Assembly: GCA_030248295.1 (NCBI GenBank) | Contig: JASANH010001018.1 | Location: 248,001-312,000 of the forward strand | Direction: 5' to 3' | Source of the DNA: Mesodorylaimus sp. YZB2_4 | Taxonomy: Eukaryota > Nematoda > Enoplea > Dorylaimida > Dorylaimidae | Length of the DNA: 64,000 nt | In this document: piece after piece, positions 42,501-55,436 of the stretch | How positions within the stretch are numbered: position 1 is the stretch's first letter | Layout: the number at the start of each line of letters is the position of its first letter | Program-made: the position numbers and the translations under genes | Notes under the pieces: generated by a model | Seen by the model: only the letters and a program-made list of their open reading frames with translations | The model's database searches: none | Told to the model about the DNA's origin: nothing

Positions 42501-43570
42501 GGCTAAGCCAGCTATGCGACCCATCACAGTAGAATCCCCCACTCGAACGACGATTCCAATTGCGCGGCCTGAAACACACGGATGCATTGCTTCCCTCGGA
42601 TCGCACGCACTCACCTTCGACGGCGCTGGTCGAGAAGAAAGCCAAATTCGCGGTCTCCAACGGATTCTGGTGCGTACACTGCACGCTTCGGGCCAGCGGA
42701 TCGCACTCGCCAGTCAGCGACGAATTGTCCACCTAAAATGGGCTCTGCTCGAAATTCCCTCCCAAAAAAGAAAGAGTGCGAACCTTCAGGCCATAATTTT
42801 CGATAATGCGAATATCGGCCGGGATTCGATCGCCGCCTTTCACCTCGATAATATCGCCGAGAACAAGTTGGTCAACGGCCACTTTTTTGAAATTTTCCCC
42901 GTTTCGCTTCACGAGTGCGGCCTTGTCAGCGCAGAAATTTAACGAAATGTTAGAAGCAGGGAGGAACAGCTTACTTGGGGAATCATTTTCTTGAAGGACT
43001 CCATGATTTTAGAGCTCTTGTTTTCTTGATAAAACTGGAAGCAGCCCGTGATAATGACTACGCCAGCCAGGACGAAACCGAGATACAGCTGGAACGGGGG
43101 AGACTTACCAACAGAAATAAAATCGGGTGCTGTACTCACGTTGTCTTGCATGGCTTCATCATACCCCAGTCGGACGACATCGATTATGTACGCGATGAAA
43201 CACAGAACAGCGCCGACCCAAAGAAGGATGGCGAAGCCTCCGAAAAGATTCTTCAGAAACAAGATAAAGGCGGGGGTCTTTTTCGGAGGAGTTAACGCAT
43301 TTAAACCGTCACGGGCTCGGCGTACACCAACTTCGTGTTCCGATAGCCCCTGTAAGATAAGGTGCGATAGAAAATAAGAATTTGAAGAAAGGATATTCTT
43401 ACAGTTTTCAAATCCACGTTCAATTTTTTGCACAGATCTGCAATTTCCAGCTTATGATCATCCTGGAAGAAAAACAACGATGGGTGCATTCCAAACCAGA
43501 GTCGAGTTCAGCCTACCATTTCCGCTTCCTTCTTTAAGTCTTGCAACTTGGCCTTTTTCTTCGGCTCCAT
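39548..43570 (-). CDS. Na+/K+-ATPase alpha subunit, about 20 exons
   Basis: This is a P2C-type ATPase that exports Na+ and imports K+ at the plasma membrane. It starts [18 protein letters not shown], then [14 protein letters not shown] in exon 2; exons 1-4 close at 54, 60, 210 and 114 nt. Visible hallmarks follow in order. M1-M2 carries [11 protein letters not shown] and QDNLYLG. The actuator segment has [10 protein letters not shown]4 has [16 protein letters not shown]. The phosphorylation site is [10 protein letters not shown]. The nucleotide-binding domain has KGAPERI and [10 protein letters not shown]. The hinge has [19 protein letters not shown] and [19 protein letters not shown]5 has [13 protein letters not shown]. 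The C-terminus [10 protein letters not shown]...QETYY ends in the conserved ETYY. Residues at two cardiac-glycoside contact positions differ from the usual ones (see findings). It lies head to head with importin-9, about 540 bp apart. Confidence 0.93.
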
Positions 43571-44112
43571 TTTCGAAAACTCTCGAGTCAGATTTGAAAA
43601 TAAATTTAAAAAGATCAAATCACACCAAAATTTGTGAAGCAACCTGCTTCGACACGATCAGCAAGAACGTCTGGTACTCCCTGGGGAGGAGACAGAGTTC
43701 AGTTGACCAATCGCAGACTGACAGTAGTTTCTATTGGCTGGCTGTATTTGTAAGAGTAGATTTACGTTACAGAGCAGGACGTAAGATAGTTTCCTGGATA
43801 AAGGTTAAAATCTGGAGTAGAACTATAGAAATCGGTTTTTCCGAAATCATTATATTTAATGCTTTGAATTGGTAGATTAGATGCTTATTTTTATTATAAA
43901 TTTCTTTGAGCTGAAACCTTATTTTACCTTATTGTGCGCTCTTCCTTTCGAGGTAAGAAAATTTACGAAAACGAATCAAAACATCGCAACCAAAGAAGTA
44001 CTTGGCTGCTTTGGTTGGCTCTTTTTTATTTTGCTTCGTGTCAATAACCTTATTTCGGCAAAAGATTCCTCCTGAGATTACTCTTTATGCTGGTTTCTAA
44101 AGTGAGAGGAAA
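43571..44112. promoter_or_regulatory. Shared upstream region of Na+/K+-ATPase and importin-9
   Basis: The two genes are divergent, with start codons about 540 bp apart, so both core promoters and 5' leaders must fit here unless further upstream exons exist. The stretch is AT-rich with several ATTTATT and TTTATTTT runs. I saw no single convincing TATA box. Confidence 0.5.
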
Positions 44113-47100
44113 ATGCAAGAGCCATCGTTGACGGAAGTTCTAGCCGGTCTGCTGGCGGCCGATGGGGTTCAACGGAAAGCTGCCGAAGAAAAGCTGCATT
44201 TGCTGCAGGCAACAGAAGGTTTGAAGCTTTATCAACTTGCTAGTGCCTGGAGTGGTGTAGGTCTGTTAAACAGGTTCTAAAATTCTGGGGAAAAGTGTGT
44301 GGGAAGGTCTAGCTTTAGGAGCGCTCTAGGAGTAGCCTTAGTACCTAGTGCAGGGCCGATTTGGGCACCCCTGTGTATGTACAGAATATACTATAGGTCG
44401 TCATGTTCTACATTCTTCGAGTGAAACATGCTTTTCCTTGCACCCATGTTTTAAAAAGCCATTTTGAGCCAAATTTAGAAAATCAATTTTCCTAATTAGG
44501 ACATTGAGTCCCTGTTTTCACCTCACCAAACTTGGTTCGCCCACGTACGCGTGCCTTCTGATTTATGTTATCCGACTATTTTGTTTCTAAGGTGTGCTTC
44601 GGCTTTCAGGGTATGGACTGAACCTGACGGAGATTATCATCGGGGTTGGCCGCGAAAAGCCTTTGGAACAAAGGCAACTAGCATGCACGCTTTTAAAGCA
44701 GTATATCGAAGTTCATTGGTCGCCCAGATCTGAAAAATTCTCGCTGCCTCAAGCGACCGATGTGGTATAATGGCTTCATAGCTGTGTAAGATACCAGGAA
44801 TGATCTGATGACATTTAGGTCCAAGCACGAATTCGAAAGATCCTACCTATTTCCTTCAAAGATCCGCAGAAAGCTGTTCGTGTTGGTGGTGCTTGTAAGT
44901 GGGCCTGTTCGATGGCCTTTTTCAAATAGTACATGCAGTTGTTTTAGATGCAATGGCTGCGATAGCCAAGTACGACTGGCCGGACCAATGGCCGAATCTG
45001 TTCGATCTGATTTCGGTTGCTTTGAAATCGAACAATGCGGATATTGTTCACGGGGCCATGCATCTGCTATCGGGTAAGCGCCTGATCAGGTTTTCGTGTC
45101 TTTGGACTGAACGTCGCTGTTTCATTAGAACTGGTGAATTCCATGACCAAAGAACAGTTTCAAAAGATGGAAGATATTTTGATGTCCGAATTGCTTAACA
45201 TTTTCATGCATAGCGAGGTAAGCCAATATTAAGTTGTGCATGTTGAATCTTTCGCTGACTATCGGAACATGACTTCACAGCTTAGAAAGAACTTTTGCGT
45301 TTTTCAGGTTTTTTCAATCGAAACTCGAATTCGGGCCATTTCTATTTTTAATTCGATAACAGCCACCGTCTATAACCTGTTTTTGAATAATTTCGTAAGT
45401 GAAACACATCGTTGTTTTTTGGTTTTGGCATGCGTTATTGGTATTTCTCTGCCGATCCGCTTTAGTGGGTGTATTTCTTAGTCTTGTGGCGGATTCTTAC
45501 TCGAATGCATGACTAGACTTATACTCACTGGAGTTGGTTGGAATCGTCCTCGTTAAGCGTGCAAATTCTTGAATTTGTTTTCTTTCTTGTTTCATCGAGA
45601 ACTTTGGTCTATTTTAGAAAGAAGGTGTTCGTCTCGGATATTTCTATCAATTGACTCGTTACGCTGACGCTTTGGGGAAAGCTCTAACGGCACCAGACGA
45701 TGGAATCGTTTCGGACATCTCTTTGAAAACGGAAATTGTGAAGGTACAGTTTATGATGGCTAAGCTTACTGTTAAGGTGATTCCCTACAATTCTTGCAGG
45801 CTCTAGGAACGGCTGCAAGTAAATTTCCGAAGCAAATGGAAAAATACGTGCCACGAATTTTCCCTCATATTGGACAATTACTGGAAATGAGTGCCCACTT
45901 GTAAGTCAGGGGACATCGATCGCTGTTACGCGGAAACACCCGTATAAAGGGCAGGGCTGCTTATTCCTGCGTTTATACCTGTAAATCTCACTGTCTCATT
46001 AAAACTTGCAGTTCTCTCCAGGTGTCCAGTGAAGGCGATTCGCTGGCGCAAATTTGTCGCGATACAGTATTAGCCTTTTCAAATTTGACTTGTTCGTGGA
46101 AAATTTGCTTCTTGCTGCGCGAGAAAAATATGCCATCCTTTTTTTGTATGAAACATTGAATAACACCTGCTTGCGATTTGGGTGTCTTCTCTGATCGTAC
46201 GATTAGAGGCAGTGGTTAAGCAAGTCCAGAGGGTCTCGATCCTTCCCTCCCCTCTGCCCATGCGTGCACTAACTTTCGTGTTCGTTTTAGATATTTAAGA
46301 ATCGTTGTTGACGGCGAGGACGATGAAAATGCGCCCGACTCGGATGGTAGGCCATAGGTGCTGTTAATATTAATTTCGCACACAGAAGCGCACATTTTTT
46401 AGCCGTTGAGCAACTGGTGTATGCTTTAATCGAATTCCTTCACGCTGTTTTGGGTCAGCGTAAGCTCGCACAGCTGACGGTCGATGCTGTGCCTGGCCTA
46501 ATTGATATTGCACTGATTTACATTCAAATTCCGGAGGACAAGGTTTCTTTTGAATTTCTTTGATTTTGAAATGAGATTACAACTAATTTTGTTAGGCGGA
46601 AGAATGGTCGAAGGATGTTCAGCGGTATGTGGAAGATGAGGATATCGAAACGTGCATTAGCAGTGTTCGGATGTCGGCCATTGATCTGTTAGTGGTAAGT
46701 TTGGCTTTGGGAAATGTGATGCGCTTTATTGACTTTTGATTTTTAGAACTTGGGCGAGCATCATGCCACTGAAACAGCTGTTGAATTGTTGTCAGTCGTT
46801 CCACGTCATATAACCGAGTCGTCGGCCAGGAAGGAAGCGGGCGATGGCTACTGGTAACTGGCTTGCAACATTTCTTATATAGTTGTGATTTTAGACGCGT
46901 TATTTTTTAGGTGGAGGATCCGTGAAGCTTGTTACACAGCTATGAGCTCTTTGGCGGCGAATATTTTGGATTTATTAAAGGAGAAACCGCATATCTTCGA
47001 CATGACCGAGTTCATGGCCCAGGTCATGATGCCCGACGTGAATGCTTGCGGTGAGCTGATGTGAAATGAGCCCAAGCTCGCCGAAGGTGTTTGAAAATAA

Positions 47101-50100
47101 GTTTCTTCTCTTAGGGCATATATTTCTGCAAGGACACGCTCTGGCGCTGGCTGGCCGACTGTGTCCTGCTTGGGGAAGACTCGTTTTCGGACCGTAAATA
47201 TTTTGTTGGTCAGGCACGGATGGGCTTGAATGGAATTATAGGCATTTTCAGGTTGTTGCAAATTTGTTCATCAGCTTTGGATTCCAAGTACCACGCGGTG
47301 ATTCGGATTTGTGCGTGTAAAGCTTTCTTTAAGTAAGCACCGTTTATTTTACTGTTTACCAACAATAGGACATAGTTTTCTGGTTTCAGCTTTTGCGAAG
47401 AAGCTTCGGTTCACAATCTTCCTTTGGCTCAGTTGTGCGATATGAAATCGGTTGTGGCATCGTTGGTGCCGTTGGGTATTCACAGTAGCGAGGCAGTTTT
47501 GAATTTGGTATTTGCGACATTATCGATTGTCATTCAGGTTTGTAAACTTGATGAATGTGGTCGAGAATTTTGGACTACATTTGTACTTGCTATAGACTTG
47601 TCCCGAATCTGCCGCTGATTCGAAAGTGGTGTCGCTCGTCACGGCAGCTATGCTGAAGTGCAGTGGAGGTATGTGATGATGTTGGCTGAGGGGGTGTCCG
47701 TCGTTGTGAAACGTAATTTGAAATCTTGGGGTCGTAGTATTTTGGGACTGCGCTTTTCTCCCGTCACCCTAATCCCTTTCTCCCATAACTAAATACTTCC
47801 ACTTCATCTGATTCCTGCTTGGAATTTTGATTGATATTTCAATCAGTGGAATAGGTTAAAGGGATTACTGACTCCGTATGTCTGTGTTGGAAATTAGGTG
47901 CCTTAGATAATCCTCGTGTTTTGTTTAGATCCTCTCATACCCTCGAAAGTGGCCGACATTGTTCGCGTCCTGATGACCGTCCCAGCTTGTCGAGAACAAA
48001 TCGAGCGCAATATGCTGCTACCCATTTTATGTATAATTAGACGCGAAGATAAGTCCAAATTGCCTATTCGGTTGCCAGCTGTAAGTGGTGCACTTTTGGT
48101 GTGGTGCTGGCAGTACATAAGAGCTGTGACTTGGTGTTGTGTTTTAGGTTTGCTTGGAAGTATTGGAGAGCATAATCCGCGGTAGTCCTCGCCCACTTTC
48201 GGATAGTATTGTTCAAAACGGGTTCCCTGCCACTGTGCAGTGTGTATTGACTTCTGACGACAGCCACACGTTGGCGGTAAGCAAGTTGCGGGCCCATAGG
48301 AAGAGTCACGCGTCTGCCCAGCCTGTCCAGCCACCCATCTTCCTTTCTCAGTGTCGCATTGACCCGTTAGTCCCTATGTTCCAGGTGTGATTGATATGTG
48401 TTATTGACGTTGTTTCTGCTTCAGGCTGGCCGCGAGTGTATAAGAGCATTCATTTCTAAAGCTGCTGATCAGGTGGTTGGTTGGAGTGATGGAAACAACA
48501 CGGGCGTTTCGTTGATCGTCAAGGTATGCACAGTACGACTATACTTATTCCATCCCGATTGATAAATGGTTTTGTTTGCGCAGATTATTTGTCATTTGCT
48601 GTCGCCATCGACCCCAGAATTGTCGGCCAGTATGGTTGGTCGTTTGATTTTCGTCTTGCTCAAACGTGCCAACGACGCTATATCGCCTTATTTGGAACAA
48701 ATATTGCACGCGGTTTTATGCAAAATGTATAGTAGCGAGCTGAATAGTGTTCACCAGGTATGGCTAGCTGCGGTGAGGTCACAGGATCTGGATCCGGGAG
48801 GGAAAACTGAAGTCAGGGAGAATTGCAGTAGTGCTTGCCATCAGGGAACAGGCGAGCGATGGTTGTCCTTGCTCTGTGGGTCCTGTATTCAGTATTCCTG
48901 GGCGGTCAGGAGGTCGATACTCTCCCCTGGCTGTGATAAGTCAACCTCTCCGGTTGATGTTTCAGCGGCAGGTATTGTCGCGAGACTTGCTTTCCTCCAG
49001 TGGGAGTTTTTTGCCCTAGAGACTTGGGTCTCTCGTATCTCCCACCGCCTGTGTGCGCTGATAAGTCCTTTTGGAAAAACAGTGGTTCTGTCCATCAAAG
49101 CCTACGCATGTATAGCAGTTCGCCCTGAACACATCGAGTACAGGACAAAGGATTTCCCAAAACATTTATTGGAAAACGTTGGAAAGCCAGGGAACTTGAT
49201 TTCGAGAAACACGTATGAACCGGATCCGGAACTGGGTCAACCTTGATCTGGCTGTAAAACCTTTTGGGTTTTTTTAATAAATAAGGGATAGGTGCGTGTG
49301 CCACATAAGTCCCCAAAAAGTTCCCTGACGACGTCCACTAATAATAAATATGAGCGTGTTTGATTTCAGAGTTTGATCATGGTCTTCGCTCACTTGATCC
49401 ATTACCAATTGGAGCCGGTTTTCCTCTTCCTGTCGTCTGTCTCGACACCGAATGGTTCCAGTGCTTTGTCGTATGTGCTTGCGCTGTGGTGTGAAAAGCA
49501 AAAAGCTTTTTTCGGGTCGTATGATCAGAAAGTTAGGTGAGGAGAATTACGGTGTGGGTAGTTAAGTGCTGCTAACGTATTTTCTGGTTGCAGCAGCTTA
49601 GCCTTAGCCAAGATATTTTTGCACGCAATAACTTCACCGAATTCGGTGCTGCGCGAAATGATGGTGCCTGAGGAATCTGGCGGTCATGCATCTGAGAATG
49701 GTAAGGATAGTCTTGGAATTGAAAGAGATGTATCAGAATTGGGATGGATTTTTAGGCGAACGATCGCAACTCATTCCGTTGCTAGTCAAAATATTGAAAT
49801 TACTCATTTACGAATTGGATAGTCAATTGGAAAGCCGTTGCAAGGGTGCTGCTGTCGGTGCAAGCGCAGAGGAAGAATGGGAAGGTAGCGAGGAGGAGAC
49901 CGGAGGCGGCGATGACTCGGCGGACCGTCGAGACGATGATGTGGTGCAGGCTCTGAAGGAAATTGTGTGCGGAATGCATGGAGGTATGCTATGGCAGTTT
50001 AGGGGACTTCGAGGGAGAGACGTCGAGGTTGTCTTTTCAGATGTGGATGATGATGTTTCGGATGAGAATGACGATCCCGACGTGGCTGACGATGCCATTT

Positions 50101-50234
50101 CGTCGTTGGATTTGTTGCAAGAATTGACGAGCTTTTTGACGCAGCTGGCTCAGCAACCTTATTACAAAGAATTTTATCAGCACTTGACGGAACAGGAACG
50201 AAATGTGTTGAAAAAGGTGAACCTGGCGCTGTGA
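44113..50234 (+). CDS. IPO9: Importin-9 (karyopherin-beta family), many exons
   Basis: A HEAT-repeat import receptor that binds Ran-GTP and carries histones, actin and other basic cargo. It starts MQEPSLTEVLAGLLAADGVQ. Exon pieces along the region match importin-9 in order. RQLACTLLKQYIEVHW with PRSEKF is the importin-beta N-terminal domain near 44.7 kb. YDWPDQWPNLFDLISVALKS and VHGAMHLLS are near 45 kb. VQRYVEDEDIETCISSVRMS is near 46.6 kb. EVLNLVFATLSIVIQ-type repeats are near 47.5 kb and AGRECIRAFIS near 48.4 kb. The tail has IPLLVKILKLLIYELDSQLE, an acidic stretch, and QLAQQPYYKEFYQHLTEQER before the stop. That end is typical of importin-9 and not of importin-beta1. Introns are mostly 50-400 bp. 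One of them carries a MITE-like element. Confidence 0.9.
48885..49065. repeat. MITE-like element, family B (copy 4, diverged)
   Basis: It lies within an importin-9 intron. It shares GATACTCTCCCCTGGCTG, CAACCTCTCCGGTTGATGTT, TCAGCGGCAGGTATTGTCGC and GAGACTTGC with the other copies, in the orientation of copy 3. The ends are worn and I cannot place them exactly. Confidence 0.6.
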
Positions 50235-50378
50235 AGTGGTCAATATTAATTTTCACTTTTTCGGTGATTCATGCTGTAACATTTTTTAAAGACACGATTC
50301 TAACTAACATGGAAATTTTCCTCTTTTGAAATTAAATGTTCGGTATTTTCTTTCGATGACAGAACGTAAACAAGTAAA

Positions 50379-53300
50379 CTACACGACGTCGTAGTTGATC
50401 TTTCCTTCCAGTCGGCTTTTGATGAATTTGACGTGGGTATCGCCGTTGAGCAGGAATGCTTCGATTTCGGGCAGGGATCGCATTCGGTCGATGTAGGATG
50501 ATAGTTTGGGGTAGTTGTCCCCGTTCACACTCACCTTGCCATCAGAGAGGATTTCGGCTGCGCTCAGGCGCTCTATCCACGGCCAGACCATGTAGTCCAC
50601 GTAGCCTGGGCTGTCGCCTGCAAAGGGAGGGTGGTTGGGGTGTGAATCGGGGAAGGGGATGGGAGGCTACCTGCGAAGTAGGTCCCATGAAGTAGTTTCT
50701 CGTAGAGGGAAAGTACATCGTTGACCTTGTCGATGGCTGCGGGGTCCGACGGATTGCGATGCCACGCGTAGAGGACAGAGGCCAGCTGCAATGCGAGGTA
50801 TGGGGGTCAGGGATGGGAAGTCAATCGGCACTCACCGAAGCTAGTCTTTCCACGAGCATTCGTTGTTTCGCTCTTTCGAAACTGTCTTCCGGTAAGATGG
50901 ACCTGCCAGTGGAGAACGTCTCGTCCAGGTAGTCGACACATACGAGCGACTCGTAGATGATCTTGCCATCGTGTTCCAGCGAGGGCACTTTGCCCAATGG
51001 GTTCGTCTCCAAGTACCAGTCCGGCTTGTCTTGCAAGTTTATGTTGACCACTTCGAATCTAGAAGATGAGCAGGAGTGGCCGCGGGTGGTCTCCCTGTTG
51101 CGTGCGTGAACACGATACTGATCAACGAAATACACCCCATCTATCGAGTGCTTTTCATCGTCTAGCGAAGAAGAATCGAAGGCATACCCCTTAATGAGCG
51201 ACCATGTAAAAAGAGTGACCCAGGTCAACCTGGCTTACACGAGCGACAGTGCCGAAGTATGTTGAATTGTGCTTATTGGCAGCTGTCACTGTCAACTGAG
51301 CAATCAACTTATCTCGTTGAGCAGCATTCTCACCTGAAGGTCAACAAATCGTTTCGAACGTTCTCGAAAACTTCGAGTGGATAAACGCGAGTTTTGTACG
51401 CTTTAGTGCTCTTCAGATGGGCTCGAAATACATATGGTGATGTCAGGGTTCCCACGACTGTCATCACCAGTCGTCCTTTTCGATAATGGCTCGAGCTTGA
51501 CATCCCTGTCATTTACCCTCTAGGCATCTTAAGTAAATCACAAGATGCAGGACCGCAGCAAATTGAAGCGGTCAATGCGACTGCCATAGAAATTGTTGTC
51601 GCTCATTCAGCCAGTTTGACCTGTCACTCCTTATACAGTAGGTACATTGTCGCTCATCCATGGTTGAACCGAATCGAATACAAGTAAGCAGCACGGCTCG
51701 GAAAGCAATCAATAGGAGTAGCCGGTACGCAATGAGTGGCGACAATGTGCTGTCATCCAGACGCTCGATGTGGGCCGTGTCCTGCGCCTGCATGAACAGC
51801 GTAATCTAGACCAGTGACACCGAACATGCTTGGTCACCATGATTGCCGTGTGAATGACGAGTAGAGGAGCGATCGAAATAGTCGACCGTGCCTACTGTAG
51901 GCCCAAGACCCGACCTCGAATTGCATGTTCGGGATAGCCTCAGAGCCAGTGTTTATCCATGCACGATGACGAAATTGTACAGAAATGCGATGGCGGCCTC
52001 AGGCACTCTCGGTTTCCTGCTCTCCATGCATTCATTATCTCACAGTACTTCTCCCCTGAGCTTCACAGACCCCGTGCGAGGTCGTCAAGCATGTCATGTG
52101 AGCGTGAGTGCCGCCAGCCCTTGCCCGTGCGTTCATAGGAAGGATATGCAAACTGACATCCATGTCATGTCATACTTTCTCCAGCCAAGCACCGTTCAGC
52201 GCACTAGAGGGCTGAGGAACACATATTTGACAATCATTTTGTACCGAGGCGGGAGTTGAAACCCTCCCCTGTAAGAGCGCACCCCGCGTGAGAGGCAGAC
52301 GCCTTAACCCGCTAGGCACGACCCCGGTAGCAGAAGGCAAAAGCTGAGACATTCCTTTGACTGGCTGACTTTCTCCCTCCTAACATTTTCCAGCAGTCAC
52401 ACTGGCGGGAAGCGTTACTAGTATTCGACCTCCAGTATAAGCCTCTTCAACTGACAGTAGAGATGGACTTAAACGCTCAAATCCTAGGTGTACATAATTC
52501 AATTATGAGAAGTCGGACATTTGCAAACACCGTCCCGTTTGAGCCATCTTGCCGGGTGCCATGGTGTGGGTAGAACTGACGATGAGTGACGAATCTAGCA
52601 GTCTGTTCCAAGTGATTTTCAGGAGTCTCTCCTTCGTTTTTTACGAGCTTACCTCGGTGTCAAAATGTACTGTATGTAGCTAAGGAGAACGCACGGGTAC
52701 TGTAGAACACCCATTAAATGACCGCGGATGAGTCATAGTTAAAGGGCTGATTTTGGGCAAAAGCTGAGACTAATTTATCCTGTCTTCTCATCAAGGACTA
52801 GACTGATCATCTAGCGTCCGGTCGGCCCATCCCGGGTACGGAGCACCTTACCAACAAAGAAAGATACATCATGAAGAAGCAAGAAGTGATTGACGGCGAC
52901 GAAGACGAGCCTCATGTCAAGAAGAGAGGTCAAATAGCGAGGTTATGACAAAGATAGCCGGTAATCCAATGAGGGAAATATTCGTGTTTTGCCACTCCAC
53001 CAAACGCGGGTACAGTATGCACACTCGAGGGTGAAGGCACACATCGTATACGAAACGATTTGATCACCCCCGTCTGGTCGTCGTGAGTGTGTTCCTTGCG
53101 ATTAACCCTAGTTGTCCTATAGTCGCTGCAGAGCCCGTGAGAATCTCTGTACCGCAACTATGAGCCACCCCGACCTAGGATGCATAATACAGAATACAGT
53201 ATATACAGAATATCTACTAAGCATCGAGACATTAATTCTACTGTAAGTCTTGCTGGCACACCGTCGGTCATCCAATTAAGGTGACCTGCCAACATTTGGT

Positions 53301-53636
53301 ATTCGCTCGCTACGGACTGGAAGGCATGGGGCGGGGATGAAGGGCGTGCTGTTCTCGAATGCAAGAAAGTAACTCGACGTCAGCCTCTAGCCAGAAGAGT
53401 GGACAACTTACGGTATTTTCTTCAAGTACAACGCGATCATGACCCGTTCCACGTAAGGACAAAAACGCATGCTATACAGCCGGATTCTTCCACTGGCCAA
53501 TTTTGGTGGTGGTGCGGAACCTAAAAAATTGGAAAGCAAACGATGAACTATTTTAAATCGATTAAGGAAATGGGAGGAAGTGGTTACCATTGTCCCAATG
53601 TTTTGAATTGAGGCCTACGATATCTTCCAGACTCAT
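50379..53636 (-). CDS. Omega-class glutathione S-transferase, five exons
   Basis: Exons 53636-53588, 53520-53412, 51058-50836, 50785-50671 and 50617-50379 join in phase to 244 residues, the usual GSTO length. The thioredoxin-fold half carries the omega active-site Cys in SMRFCPYVERV near residue 36, the glutathione-binding PLGKVPSLE and ESLVCVDYLDE. The C-terminal helical half contains AKQRMLVERLASV and SPGYVDYMVWPWIERLSA. The Cys in place of Tyr/Ser marks omega enzymes. These catalyse thioltransferase, dehydroascorbate and methylarsonate reduction in the cytosol. Intron 2 is unusually long for this window (about 2.35 kb). It holds family A SINE pieces, and no other gene was found in it. Confidence 0.9.
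52225..52330 (-). repeat. tRNA-derived SINE-like element, family A head (copy 3)
   Basis: In GST intron 2. The minus strand reads GTCGTGCCTAGCGGGTTAAG then GCGTCTGCCTCTCACGC and a T-arm-like GGAGGGTTTCAACTCCCGCC. This is the best-preserved tRNA-like head of the family, though the B box carries a TTTCAA change that would weaken it. Confidence 0.6.
52988..53070 (-). repeat. tRNA-derived SINE-like element, family A tail fragment (copy 4)
   Basis: Matches the body of family A (CCACTCCACCAAACGC, CACACTCGAGGGTGAAGG, ACGAAACGATTT) without the tRNA-like part. Downstream, TTGCGATTAACCCTAGTTG near 53098-53116 resembles a phrase at 14772-14790. Confidence 0.5.
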
Positions 53637-55291
53637 TTTGGGAGCAGTCGCACGTGCGCACGTCGTTTTTAGGAGTGCGAGAAGAAAGGAGCAGAGAGGT
53701 CGGTAAGTGCCTCATTTATGGAAAGTCACCTGGTCGGCCCGGGATGCCCATTACTCGCAAACATTAGACGGTGAGAGATAGGGGCGTATGCTAACGAGCA
53801 CGTGGGCTGTCCTCTGGGGTAGCCAACTCGGGGGGGCGGTCTACATGTCTAAATATGGACCGCTCGTAAAGCAGAGAAAGGGATAGAAAAGTCAAGATGG
53901 CAAACGTTAAACTGATGCAAAAAAGACATCCTGGCTGTTTGTCACGAGTGTTCACATGCGCTGTATACTACAGTTTGTTTGCAGGACATTTGCTGTTGTC
54001 TCCTATGCCCTGCAAAGGTGTGCCTCTTGAAACCAGCTTGAACGACTGTAAGCCAAGCCTGTGACGTGTGTACTTTTTGCCCTTGCATCAGAGATGAAGA
54101 AAAGGGAGATAAGGTATCATATGAACGCTCAGCGGGTCGTTGGCAGTTTTGCTTCTGCTAAGATAAAATGGTAGGACAGTTGCACACGAGCTTTTATGTG
54201 ACGTCAATGCTGTTGCACACAGTGCATCGTCATCAACTGGCGGTGAATCCACTCAAGAATTGTGCATCTAGGCGGGTATTTTAATCTTAAAACGGGCAAG
54301 GTCGCGAACCAGGACATTTAAAATTCATGAATGGTACCCGTATATCAACTAGCGAACACATGCAAAAATATACCAAGTTCGTTTTTCAGACGTAACTCTG
54401 TTGCTGTCTGCTCTGAGTATTGCCCTCGAAAGTCCCACTTGGATCACATGTATGACTGGTAACAGGACTCCAAAGCTCACATCCAGTTACTCTGCGCAGG
54501 GGTGATTTCGGCCTTGACCAGAACCTACTTCGCAATGACAAACGCAGGAACGTACTGGTGTTTAGACATGGCGCAAGTTGGCAGATGCTTTGCGTTTTAG
54601 TTCACAGGCAATCTAAATTTTGATACGCCTCCTTCCAAGGAGGCGATTGGATTTTATCCCCAGAACGCATTCGAGGATGCTGTTTAGCTAATCCACCTCC
54701 AACTCCACCCCCCTACCAAGTGTATTTGCATGTTGTCCAGACCAGATCGTGCCAACGGTTCTTGCTCTTCGATGATAAACCCGTTTCACGCAGCTCGTGT
54801 CTTATACTCAGTGCTCACACCCCTTTTGATTCCTGTTATCTAGTTGATGACTGAAATTGGAATTCTCAGGCAACAATTTTGCAGAACGACCTCACATTTT
54901 ACAGACTGTCAGTCTGGTTTGGATGAGTAAAAAGTGCACCGGTGCAATGACAATCATTTCCATAGTTACTACGAGTACTTTTTGGCTCAGTCACGTGAGC
55001 TACTATTCGTGCCATTGTTGAAATAAGAGTTTGGGTGCGCGTGAGCATGGGAGCGCCGGGAAAGAGGCGAAACAATGAATGAAATTTTCTTTTCCAATTT
55101 CAACGACCATTCGTCTTTACGGTTATTACGCCCCTTTTGAATGGAGGCCAAGAAGGCGACGAACAGGTTTTTGTGCAGGCAATGTGATTATGGTTAGGTG
55201 ACATCGACAAAGGAAGGCGGAATAGGACAGTAATTTGACAGTCTACCTCGCCCCAGCTCACTTTTTCCAGACTATACTCGTACTGTTGGCA
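53637..55291. other. Gene-free stretch between GST and CAP genes (divergent)
   Basis: No exon-like signal was found. The region is mixed sequence with a short G7 run near 53830 and no recognised repeat copy. Confidence 0.4.
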
Positions 55292-55298
55292 TATAAAA
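55292..55298 (+). promoter_or_regulatory. Candidate TATA box of the CAP gene
   Basis: TATAAAA lies 139 bp before the CAP start codon, compatible with a leader of about 110 nt. There is no other support. Confidence 0.35.
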
Positions 55299-55436
55299 CA
55301 CTGTTCCGCCTTGACTGGCGTCGCATGGTCTCCCCTAAACCGTTCACTCGAGTGGGTCGATCGCGATAAGCCAGAGCGGGTGCAATCTACGGGGTGCAAA
55401 GTGCCCATTATTGCCTAGTCCTTCCTCGAGCCTAGC

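Noticed and set aside
51330..51512. Extra exon in the long GST intron
   Set aside because: No omega GST part is missing: the five exons already give a complete 244-residue enzyme with matching phases.
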